Shown: piece by piece, positions 17,289 to 23,430 of the stretch
Numbering within the stretch: the stretch's first letter is position 1
How the letters are laid out: every line of letters starts with the position of its first letter
Source: Collinsella aerofaciens
GTDB lineage: Bacteria; Actinomycetota; Coriobacteriia; Coriobacteriales; Coriobacteriaceae
Direction of reading: 5' to 3'
Length of the DNA: 23,430 bases
Assembly: GCA_014846205.1 (NCBI GenBank)
Contig: RKAY01000164.1
Location: forward strand, 1-23,430
Notes under the pieces: generated by a model
Databases searched by the model: none
What the model saw: the letters and a program-made list of their open reading frames with translations, nothing else
Told to the model about the DNA's origin: nothing
Position numbers and translations under genes: made by a program

Positions 17289-18551
17289 GTGCAAAACACG
17301 AAGCAAAAGGCGAGCACCAAGCAAAAGCTGACCATCGCCGCCATCTTTGGCGCTATGGGCCCCGGTCTGCTGGCGGCGCTTTCGGGTAATGACGCCGGCG
17401 GAATCGCCACGTATTCCAGCGCGGGCGCCAGCTATGGTTATAAGATGCTCTGGATGCTTCCCGTCATGACCGTGCTGCTCATCGTGACGCAGGAGACCGC
17501 GGCGCGTTGCGGCTGCGTCACAGGCAAGGGCCTGGCGTCGCTCATTCGCGAGCGCTTTGGCGTGCGCAGGAGCGTGCTGGCCATGGCGGCGCTGCTGATC
17601 GCCAACACGGCGGTGACCATCTCGGAGTTCGCGGGTATCGCGAGTGGCCTTGCTTTGTTTGGCGTGCCGGCGAGCATTTCGGTGCCGCTCGTGGCGCTGC
17701 TGGTGTGGATGCTTACCATGTCGGGCAGTTTCCAGCGCATCGAGAAGATTTTGCTGCTGGTAAGCTGCGTGTTCGTGACCTACATCGTCGCCGCCTTTAT
17801 GGCCGGCCCCAACTGGGGCGAGGTCGCGGTCGACTTGGTCGTCCCCAATATTCAAAACGACCCCAGCTACGTGTCGCTGGTAGTTGCCACGATCGGCACC
17901 ACCATTGCGCCGTGGATGATCTTTTTGGCGCAGAACAACGTGGTCGATAAGAATGCGGGTGAGGACGATATTTTGCTGCAGCGCATCGACACCGTGAGCG
18001 GCTCGATTGCCGCCGACATTATCGCCGGCTTTATCATCATCACGACCGGTACGGTGCTGTTTCCGGCGGGCGTCCAGATTAGCGATGCTGCCGATGCGGC
18101 TCGCGCGCTGGAACCCATCGCGGGCCAGTGGTCCACGGTGCTGTTCGCCTCGGGTTTGGTCGCGGCGAGCTTTTTGGCCGCTTGCGTGCTGCCGGGTGTT
18201 ACGTCGAGCGCTATCTGCGAGGCATTTGGCTGGGAGCGCGGCGCCGACCGCAGCTGGGACGAGGCTCCGGTCTATCGCGGCATCATTACGGCCATCATCG
18301 GCATTTCGGCCGTGCTGGTGCTTATGCCCGGTGTCGATCTGTTCCAGATTATGATGACTTCGCAGGTTATTAACGGTGTGCTGCTGCCCGTAGTACTGGT
18401 GTTCCAGGTGGTTATCGCTGCCGATCGCCATATTATGGGCGGCAACCGTAACGGCCGCGTGTGGAATGTGCTCACGTGGGCGACCATTGGCGTGATTACG
18501 GTGCTGACGGTTGTCATGTTTGTCCTGCAGGCGATGGGCTACAGCGCGTAG
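17289..18551 (+). CDS. NRAMP-family transporter, probably NRMT-like (magnesium type)
   Basis: A 420-residue membrane protein with about eleven hydrophobic segments and the SLC11 arrangement. Helix 1 contains GPGLLAALSGNDAGGIATYS (24-43): the canonical DPGN is DAGG here. In helix 6 the canonical A-x-x-M-P-H becomes TTIAPW (204-209), so the methionine that favours Mn2+ and Fe2+ is replaced. Both changes point to the NRMT subgroup, whose characterised member from Eggerthella lenta transports Mg2+. The start is GTG 17289: AGGTGG precedes it, it is 8 bases after the MgtE-like stop, and the protein then begins MQNTKQKAS; the frame's earlier codons lie inside that gene. A strong terminator follows at 18573. 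Pairing with an MgtE-N/CBS protein supports a magnesium role. Mn2+ transport cannot be excluded. Confidence 0.88.
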   Translation: MQNTKQKASTKQKLTIAAIFGAMGPGLLAALSGNDAGGIATYSSAGASYGYKMLWMLPVMTVLLIVTQETAARCGCVTGKGLASLIRERFGVRRSVLAMAALLIANTAVTISEFAGIASGLALFGVPASISVPLVALLVWMLTMSGSFQRIEKILLLVSCVFVTYIVAAFMAGPNWGEVAVDLVVPNIQNDPSYVSLVVATIGTTIAPWMIFLAQNNVVDKNAGEDDILLQRIDTVSGSIAADIIAGFIIITTGTVLFPAGVQISDAADAARALEPIAGQWSTVLFASGLVAASFLAACVLPGVTSSAICEAFGWERGADRSWDEAPVYRGIITAIIGISAVLVLMPGVDLFQIMMTSQVINGVLLPVVLVFQVVIAADRHIMGGNRNGRVWNVLTWATIGVITVLTVVMFVLQAMGYSA

Positions 18552-18572
18552 CGCCTCTTTTGGACTCTTAAT

Positions 18573-18604
18573 AGGCTGCTGCCATGGGCTGCGGCCTGTT
18601 TTTT
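18573..18604 (+). terminator. Rho-independent terminator after the NRAMP gene
   Basis: AGGCTGC (18573-18579) pairs with GCGGCCT (18591-18597, one G-T pair), with an inner GCC-ATG-GGC stem, and is followed by G and six T residues (18599-18604). It ends the MgtE-like/NRAMP unit. Confidence 0.85.
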
Positions 18605-18633
18605 GCCTGTTATAGGGGGTTAGTTATATGGCG

Positions 18634-18863
18634 GTGGACAGAAAATGCCAAATATGAGTACTGTTGCTAAGTGAATAGCATTTACATCTAAGAAAATAAT
18701 GAACATAACCGATAGTATGTTCATTAAAATTAGCACCAATATGCCCTAAGCCAGTCAGGTTGGCTGCTTTAGGGGGTTGTAGAGGTCGCTCAGACGTCAT
18801 TTTGGGTAGTTTTGCCTGCTACTAAAATGGTAACAGTACTCATATTTGCCCCTTTTTGTCCAC
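18634..18863. mobile_element. MITE-like intergenic element with imperfect terminal inverted repeats
   Basis: The left end (18634-18667) and right end (18829-18863) are inverted copies sharing GTGGACA, an A-rich run and CAAATATGAGTACTGTT, about 34 bp in all with a few mismatches. The roughly 160 bp interior is AT-rich and has its own palindromes: TAATGAACATA (18697-18707)/TATGTTCATTA (18716-18726), a CCCTAA/TTAGGG hairpin near 18748-18776, and CATTTT/AAAATG around 18798-18829. An AGAGGTCG/CGACCTCT pair (18781-18788/18863-18870) overlaps the right end. No coding frame of substance and no transposase. The gap 18605-19097 otherwise holds only diverged GGGGAC-family repeats and a hairpin. Confidence 0.6.
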
Positions 18864-18995
18864 GACCTCTTGGAGCCGGCTCGAAAAGAGTGATTTTGGG
18901 TTGTTTGCTGCGGGTGTGGGCTTGGAAACAACGCTCAGGGTGGCGAGGCGCCCAGAATTCGGTCACAAGGAGGGCGTTCCTCGGCTGTGTTAGGA

Positions 18996-19039
18996 GTGTC
19001 CCTGGGTGCCGGCACATAAGGAACGTCCCTAACTGCCGG
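18996..19039 (+). repeat. Degraded GGAACGTCCC-type repeats
   Basis: GTGTCCCTGGGTGCCGGCAC is followed by AAGGAACGTCCCTAACTGCC, two related modules of the family seen at 2960-2983 and 6628-6648. Confidence 0.6.
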
Positions 19040-19074
19040 AGGGGGTGTCTGCCGTGGCAGGTACCCCCCTCCGG
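19036..19074. terminator. Hairpin downstream of the acyltransferase gene, probable terminator
   Basis: CCGGAGGGGGT (19036-19046) and CTGCC (19049-19053) pair with GGCAG (19056-19060) and ACCCCCCTCCGG (19063-19074), with minor bulges. The hairpin lies 24 bases past the minus-strand acyltransferase stop. It is very stable but lacks a T-run. Confidence 0.5.
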
Positions 19075-19097
19075 ATGTGGGAAACTTGCGCTGCAGG

Positions 19098-21350
19098 TTA
19101 CTTGTCGCCGCCGAGCTTGTGCGGCTTGTAGGCGAGAGCGTTGACGAGCGCGTCGCCGGCGGACTTGACGGCTGCCGGTTGCGGATCGTTAACGTGGTCC
19201 TCGGGGTGCACGGGCAGGTCTTTCTTGACTGCATCGTGGATGAGATTGAGGTACTCGGTCACACCGGCAGTCGACAGGTGCGTGCCGTCGCCGTCGAACA
19301 GGTCGTTGCGATTGGCACTGTATCCGTACCAGTCGATAACGCGCACGTTCTTGTAGCGCGTGGCGGCATTTGCGATAGCTTGGTTGGTGGAACCCACCCA
19401 CGGCTGCGGACTGCGTGTGTTCACAAACACGACGATACGCTTGTCGCCGGCATCGGCCATGATGGCATCGATCTGATCATCAGTTACCAGGCCATTGGTG
19501 CCCAGTGCAAAGACCACGACCTTGCCGGCAAGGTTCTGTTGGAGATAGCCCTCAAATGTTGCGCGGCCCGCATCGAACTGGCGGCCCTTTTCGGCATCGA
19601 TGTGACTGTGGGGGAACACGCCGTCAAAGGAATCGACGGCGCGCAGCGACACGGAGTCGCCGATCATCAGCAGGTCGTAGGATCCGTCGGGGAAGCCGTC
19701 GTTGTCCTTGTCGGTGTCGTCGGCTGCCTGCTGGTCTTTGGGTGCGGTGCTCTTGGCTTCTTTGTTGAGGATTTCGGCACCTTCACCACTCAACGCGGAG
19801 GTCTCCGGCACAAAGATGAGACCTCCTAGGGCAATGATCAGCACGACGCCGCAAGTGGCACACACGGGAATATGCGCGCGCACCCAGCTTGCGGGCGTGG
19901 TGGTTCCGTCGCGAAATTCGGAAACGGTGCGCCCAAAGGCGCCCTTCCTAAACGGAGTCTCGATAAAGCGATAACAGCACTCTGCCACGGCGACCACCAC
20001 AAGTACCTGCAAGATATACTGCCACCAGGGCGTATCGTTGATGTTGGCGACCGGGTTCATAAGCAGCAGCAGCGGATAGTGCCACAGATAGATACTGTAC
20101 GAGCGCTTGCCGACCCACACGAGCGGCTCGGCGGCAAGAGCGCGCGCGACCAAGCCCTGGGGCTGTACGCAGGCGGCGATGACCATGAGCGTGAGGATGG
20201 AGCACAGCAGCGTGCCCCCGCGATATTGGAAAGCGGTGTAGCCGTTGGTGAGCGCGACCATGGCCGCAAGGCCGACCAGGCCCACAACGCCCAGCACGTC
20301 GATGGACGCAGGCGAGGACCAAAAGCGTGTGAGCGCACTCGGCTGAGCTGGGGCGGTCTCGGCTGCGGAATCGGTCTTCTCGCCATGCCCGCCCTTGGCG
20401 TTCTTGTCGAGCTTACCGCGCTTGGCAGCGCTCACTAGGCGGTCGAGTCCCAGGCGATGGGCAAGACGAACCGGCGCCAGGTCGCGGTCGGGGATAAATG
20501 CCATCCATGCACCCAACAGCAGCGAGAACACGCGGGTATCCGTGCCGTAGTACACACGGCTGGGGTCGGCGGCAGGGTTGTAGAGCACCATCATGGCAAG
20601 GGCGGATACCGCTGCGAGCCCCAGGACCACACGGCGCGTGTTGGGTTTGCTCACATGCATGGACACCATGGCAAACAGCAGCGGTGGCCAAATCAAATAG
20701 AACTGCTCTTCGATGGCGAGCGACCAGAAGTGCGTGAGCGGCGAGGGGTCGCCCAGAGCATTGAAGTACGAAATATCCTGCGCAATCTGCCACCAGTTGT
20801 TAAAGAACAACAGCGACGGCAGGATATCGGGGCGCATCTTGGTGAGCATCACGTGGTTAAAGAGGGTGCACAACGCGCAAGTCACCACCACAACGGTTAC
20901 CACGGCGGGGAATAGGCGGCGAATGCGGCGGATCCAGAAGCTCTTGAGGTCGATACGGCCGGTCTTGGCTACTTCGTTGAGCAGCAGACGCGTGATCAGA
21001 TAGCCCGAAAGCACAAAGAAAATCGTGACGCCGAGCAAGCCACCTTGCGCCCAGGTGAGGTTGAGGTGGTAGAGCACCACCGCGACAACGGCGAGCGTGC
21101 GTAGGCCGTCGAGGGCGGGGATATAACGGGACTTGGGGCGAGCGGGCGTCTGCTGGTCGGCAGCCGATGAGCAGACGCCGTCGTTGGCGCTGGCGTGCGC
21201 GGACTTGCTGGAGGGCGCGGACGTACGACGTGAGTCCGCGCCACGGTGTGCCTCGTTGGTGCGGCGTTTGCCCTGTGGACGTTCGTGCGGAGTCTGCGCC
21301 TGGGCCGTGCGGCGTCGGCCGCGTGAGCTCGATTGCGGGAGTTGTTCCAT
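19098..21350 (-). CDS. OatA-like acyltransferase with C-terminal SGNH domain
   Basis: A 750-residue membrane protein. Residues 1-75 are a basic, serine- and threonine-rich cytoplasmic extension. About 76-465 is the Acyltransferase_3 domain: YIPALDGLRTLAVVAVVLYH (76-95, with H95), FFVLSGYLITRLLL, FWIRRIRRLFPA and FWSLAIEEQFYLIWP. About ten helices carry an acyl group across the membrane. A further helix (about 497-514) leads to an extracytoplasmic SGNH esterase-like domain from about 555, with GDSVSLRA (S566), GTNG (617-620) and DGTHLS (D688, H691), so the catalytic triad is intact. This layout is that of OatA, which O-acetylates peptidoglycan, and of related enzymes acting on other surface glycans. 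The ATG at 21350 has only a weak GGATG upstream. It diverges from ribokinase; a minus-strand TACAAT (21395-21390) is a possible -10 box. Confidence 0.9.
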   Translation of the reverse strand: MEQLPQSSSRGRRRTAQAQTPHERPQGKRRTNEAHRGADSRRTSAPSSKSAHASANDGVCSSAADQQTPARPKSRYIPALDGLRTLAVVAVVLYHLNLTWAQGGLLGVTIFFVLSGYLITRLLLNEVAKTGRIDLKSFWIRRIRRLFPAVVTVVVVTCALCTLFNHVMLTKMRPDILPSLLFFNNWWQIAQDISYFNALGDPSPLTHFWSLAIEEQFYLIWPPLLFAMVSMHVSKPNTRRVVLGLAAVSALAMMVLYNPAADPSRVYYGTDTRVFSLLLGAWMAFIPDRDLAPVRLAHRLGLDRLVSAAKRGKLDKNAKGGHGEKTDSAAETAPAQPSALTRFWSSPASIDVLGVVGLVGLAAMVALTNGYTAFQYRGGTLLCSILTLMVIAACVQPQGLVARALAAEPLVWVGKRSYSIYLWHYPLLLLMNPVANINDTPWWQYILQVLVVVAVAECCYRFIETPFRKGAFGRTVSEFRDGTTTPASWVRAHIPVCATCGVVLIIALGGLIFVPETSALSGEGAEILNKEAKSTAPKDQQAADDTDKDNDGFPDGSYDLLMIGDSVSLRAVDSFDGVFPHSHIDAEKGRQFDAGRATFEGYLQQNLAGKVVVFALGTNGLVTDDQIDAIMADAGDKRIVVFVNTRSPQPWVGSTNQAIANAATRYKNVRVIDWYGYSANRNDLFDGDGTHLSTAGVTEYLNLIHDAVKKDLPVHPEDHVNDPQPAAVKSAGDALVNALAYKPHKLGGDK

Positions 21351-21536
21351 AAAAAATCATCCAATGACGAGAATAATCAGCACGTATTCATTGTAGCCGC
21401 CTGCTCCTGTGAATGCTTGCTGCTGGCGCAACCTCAAGCGCGTGTCCACATCAAAGTGAACTAAAGTTATAGAAGCGTGAGAGCGCGTGAACGACGGTCG
21501 ACGGTGGGTGCAAAGCCCGCAGACGAGGAGGTTTCC

Positions 21537-22499
21537 ATGGCAGATAACGGCATTGTCGCGGTGTTCGGCAGTATGAACATGGACCTTTCGGTGGCGTGCG
21601 AGCGCATGCCGCGTGCGGGCGAGACCGTCGGCGGCAGCGGGTTTATCACCAACGCTGGTGGCAAAGGCGCCAACCAGGCCGTGGCAGCTGCGCGCATGGA
21701 CGCGCGCACGTGCATGATCGGCGCGGTCGGGCGCGATGCGTTTGGCGATGCGCTGGTGGCGGGGCTTCAGGATGCCGGCGTGGGCGTTGAGTTCGTGGCG
21801 CGGCGCGACGAGGTGGAGACGGGCACGGCGACCATCATCCGCTGCGAGGGCGATAATCGTATCGTGCTGTCGCCGGGCGCCAACCATGCGCTTGCGGGAG
21901 AGGACGTTGCCCGCGCGCTGAGGCGTCTGGTGGCCGATGAGCTCGACCGCGATGCCTGCGGGCTTGCCCCTGCGGCCGGCAGCGTCTTTATCGCCCAGGG
22001 CGAATGCGACCTGATGGCGACGGCCGAGGCGCTTGTTTGCGCTCACGAGCTGGGGTTCTATACGGTCTTTAACCCCGCGCCGGCCTGCGCCCTGCCGGCG
22101 GGTGCGTGGCCTGCGATCGACCTGGTCTGTCCCAACGAGACCGAATGCCAGGCGCTGACGGGCATTCTGCCCGCAGATGACGCGAGTTGTGCCGAAGCGC
22201 TTAATGCCCTGCTCGCCAAGGGTGCCGGAGCTGCGGTCATCACGCTGGGCGGTGCCGGTTCGGTTACGCTCGGTGATGGCGGCGAGCTGCTGCGCATGCC
22301 GGCGCTTTCGAGCTCGGTGGTCGACACCACGGCGGCCGGCGATACGTTTATCGGCGCACTTGCAGCTGCCCGTCTGGAGGGCCTGCCGCTCTTTGAGTGC
22401 ATGGCCGCGGGCGCTCGCGCCTCGGCGGTGACGGTGTCGCGCTTGGGTGCTCAGCAATCGATTCCCACGCGTGCCGAAGTTGAACATTGGTTTGGTTAA
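21537..22499 (+). CDS. rbsK: Ribokinase
   Basis: A 320-residue cytoplasmic PfkB-family sugar kinase that phosphorylates ribose to ribose 5-phosphate. The N-terminal GSMNMDLSVACERMPRAGET (11-30) and GGKGANQAVAAARM (41-54) form the sugar site. NPAP (179-182) and N200/E201 in VCPNETE follow, and DTTAAGDTF (263-271) contains the anion hole and catalytic base D269. The length is normal. The start at 21537 is preceded by GAGGAGG; the open frame reaches 21477 but without a ribosome-binding site. A nucleoside hydrolase starts 30 bases downstream, so the pair would release ribose from nucleosides and phosphorylate it. Other sugars of the family, such as deoxyribose, are possible. TTATAG near 21467 is a weak -10 candidate. 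Confidence 0.92.
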   Translation: MADNGIVAVFGSMNMDLSVACERMPRAGETVGGSGFITNAGGKGANQAVAAARMDARTCMIGAVGRDAFGDALVAGLQDAGVGVEFVARRDEVETGTATIIRCEGDNRIVLSPGANHALAGEDVARALRRLVADELDRDACGLAPAAGSVFIAQGECDLMATAEALVCAHELGFYTVFNPAPACALPAGAWPAIDLVCPNETECQALTGILPADDASCAEALNALLAKGAGAAVITLGGAGSVTLGDGGELLRMPALSSSVVDTTAAGDTFIGALAAARLEGLPLFECMAAGARASAVTVSRLGAQQSIPTRAEVEHWFG

Positions 22500-22529
22500 A
22501 CGATAAAGACGGAGAAGCGGAGTAGAACA

Positions 22530-22772
22530 ATGGCAACCAAGAAGCTGATCCTTGATCTGGATATGGGCGTGGACGATGCGATGGCCCTTGCCTATGCCAT
22601 CGCGAGTCCCGAGGTGGAACTCGTGGGCATCACCACGTGTTTTGGCAACGTGCGCGTCGACCAGTCGGCGCACAACTGCCTGGCGGTGCTCGACCTGCTG
22701 GGTCGTCCCGAGGTGCCGGTGTACCTGGGCGCCGATCGTCCCATTAAGGCGACTGAGCCCTATACGCCGCCG
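22530..22772 (+). CDS. Inosine-uridine-preferring nucleoside hydrolase, N-terminal part (3' end lost at a junction)
   Basis: Calcium-dependent enzyme that splits nucleosides to base and ribose. The first about 81 residues are present of the usual roughly 310. LDLDMGVDDAMAL (8-20) supplies the metal-binding aspartates, and TTCFGNV (35-41) with QSAHNCLAVLDLLG (45-58) matches the family. Similarity ends after ADRPIKATEPYTPP, where the DNA switches to antisense of another organism's fakA. The frame itself continues to 22970, but that tail is not part of the enzyme. The start ATG at 22530 follows GGAGAAGCGGAG. It is coupled to ribokinase by a 30 base gap, a sensible operon for ribonucleoside use. 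Confidence 0.85.
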
Positions 22773-23329
22773 GCGTCAACCACGCCGGCTTTTTTCAGCA
22801 CCGGGTTCATCTCTACTGTCTCGGCCAGCGTCACTTCGCCGGCGCGGATGGCTTCCTCCAGCACGAATTCCACGGAGTTATTCTCCTGCGCGGCCTCGGC
22901 GGCCCGCTGGGCGGCCAGACGGGAAACGGTCAGCACCGTGCCCTCGGCAGGCTTCATCACCGCGCCGTAGGCGGTGGCGACACCCTCCTGCATGGCGGCG
23001 GCCAGCGCCGCACCGTCGGCCTCGGTCAGCCCCTTCAGGGACTTGGACATGCCCCGGAACAGCAGGGACAGGATCACGCCGGAGTTGCCCCGGGCGCCCC
23101 GCAGCAGACCGCGGGCCGTTACCTTGGCGGCGTCGTCGATGGTGGCGGGCTCCGCCTTTTTCAGCTCGGCGCAGGCGGTCTGGATGGTCAGGTACATATT
23201 GGTGCCCGTGTCGCCGTCCGGCACGGGGAACACATTCAGGTCGTTGATGGCCTGCTTTTGCCCGGCGATGCAGGCCGCGCCGAACAGCACCATTTCCTTG
23301 AACGCGGCGCCGTTGATCTTATCTATCAT
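22766..23329 (-). CDS. fakA: DAK1/DhaL-type fatty acid kinase FakA, N-terminal part (3' end lost at a junction)
   Basis: A 188-residue remainder of a protein of about 550. The DhaL-like ATP-binding domain is nearly complete: NVFPVPDGDTGTNMYLT (32-48) binds the magnesium ions of ATP, GLLRGARGNSGVILSLLFRG (74-93) is the second signature, and KPAEGTVLTVSR (126-137) and NPVLKKAGVVDAGG (175-188) are typical of YloV. FakA phosphorylates fatty acids bound to FakB proteins for phospholipid synthesis. The start is the ATG at 23327-23329, with GGAGG upstream. The frame stops after VDAGG only because of the join near 22766. The gene lies 17 bases after an Asp23-family gene, the standard asp23-yloV order in Firmicutes. 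Codon use differs from the preceding 21 kb. Confidence 0.9.
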
Positions 23330-23346
23330 CTTGCTGTGATCCTCCC

Positions 23347-23430
23347 TTAGCTTTTACTGACGGAGTCCACGCAGACGTTTACGTCCCGTACCTCCACACC
23401 GGTGTTGCAGGTGACAACGTACTTGACCTC
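23347..23430 (-). CDS. Asp23/Gls24 family envelope stress protein, C-terminal end
   Basis: Only the last 27 residues are in the window; the frame is open to the edge. KYVVTCNTGVEVRDVNVCVD, ending VSKS, matches the C-terminus of Asp23/YloU proteins (VKYxVExxTGLxVxxVNIxVxxI). In Firmicutes this small protein is encoded directly ahead of fakA, which fits the gene on the same strand 17 bases on. The stop is at 23347-23349. Confidence 0.75.
   Translation of the reverse strand, partial: EVKYVVTCNTGVEVRDVNVCVDSVSKS

Noticed and set aside
18790..19144. Small open frames on both strands (about 75 and 110 codons) in the gap after the NRAMP gene
   Set aside because: They overlap the inverted-repeat element and the GGAACGTCCC repeats, lack ribosome-binding sites and resemble translated repeats, not proteins.
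22530..22970. Nucleoside hydrolase frame taken as a complete 146-residue protein
   Set aside because: After about residue 81 it reads antisense fakA; the real enzyme is about 310 residues.

Overview
The window is a mosaic of three unrelated bacterial sources. Positions 1 to about 1012 look Bacteroidales-like: a dapF-dapL gene pair with AT-rich spacers. Positions about 1013 to 22765 form one continuous, GC-rich stretch typical of Coriobacteriia. Collinsella or a close relative is my best inference, from codon usage, an NRMT-like NRAMP transporter of the kind described in Eggerthella lenta, and the intergenic repeat elements. Positions about 22766 to 23430 carry an Asp23-family gene followed by a fakA (YloV-type) kinase gene, the usual Firmicutes arrangement, probably from a clostridial species. 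Genes are cut at both boundaries, and within the first segment two pieces of dapF meet head to head. A chimeric (metagenomic) assembly is therefore much more likely than gene transfer.

Layout of the Coriobacteriia core. At 1013-2945 there are two ABC-2 type permeases, the first truncated. At 3144-6532 lies an ABC exporter pair: a MacB/LolD-type ATPase and a large FtsX-type permease. At 6824-8029 is a DUF362/ferredoxin protein, convergent with an alpha/beta hydrolase at 8162-9127. Then come a hemolysin III family membrane protein (9314-9997), a CNNM/CBS/CorC transporter (10112-11485) and a small protein resembling the cyanophycin synthetase N-terminus (11510-12355). A YtxH protein and a PRC-barrel protein overlap at 12492-13636. 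A membrane-anchored NodB-fold protein with degenerate metal ligands follows (13709-15115).

Next is the most interesting unit, 15219-18604: a candidate extended -10 promoter, a structured leader of about 200 nt, a PRC/MgtE-N/CBS protein with a degenerate MgtE pore, an NRAMP relative with magnesium-transporter-like motifs, and a strong terminator. I read this as a probable magnesium uptake unit in which the MgtE-like protein may sense or gate rather than conduct. After a repeat-rich intergenic region come a divergent OatA-like acyltransferase/SGNH protein (minus strand) and a ribokinase followed by a truncated nucleoside hydrolase (plus strand), a plausible nucleoside/ribose salvage operon.

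Two families of non-coding repeats punctuate the core: palindromic modules containing GGGGAC/GTCCCC (near 2960-3047, 6562-6727, 15114-15140 and 18996-19039), and a roughly 230 bp MITE-like element with about 34 bp terminal inverted repeats at 18634-18863. No tRNA, rRNA, CRISPR array, prophage or transposase gene was seen.
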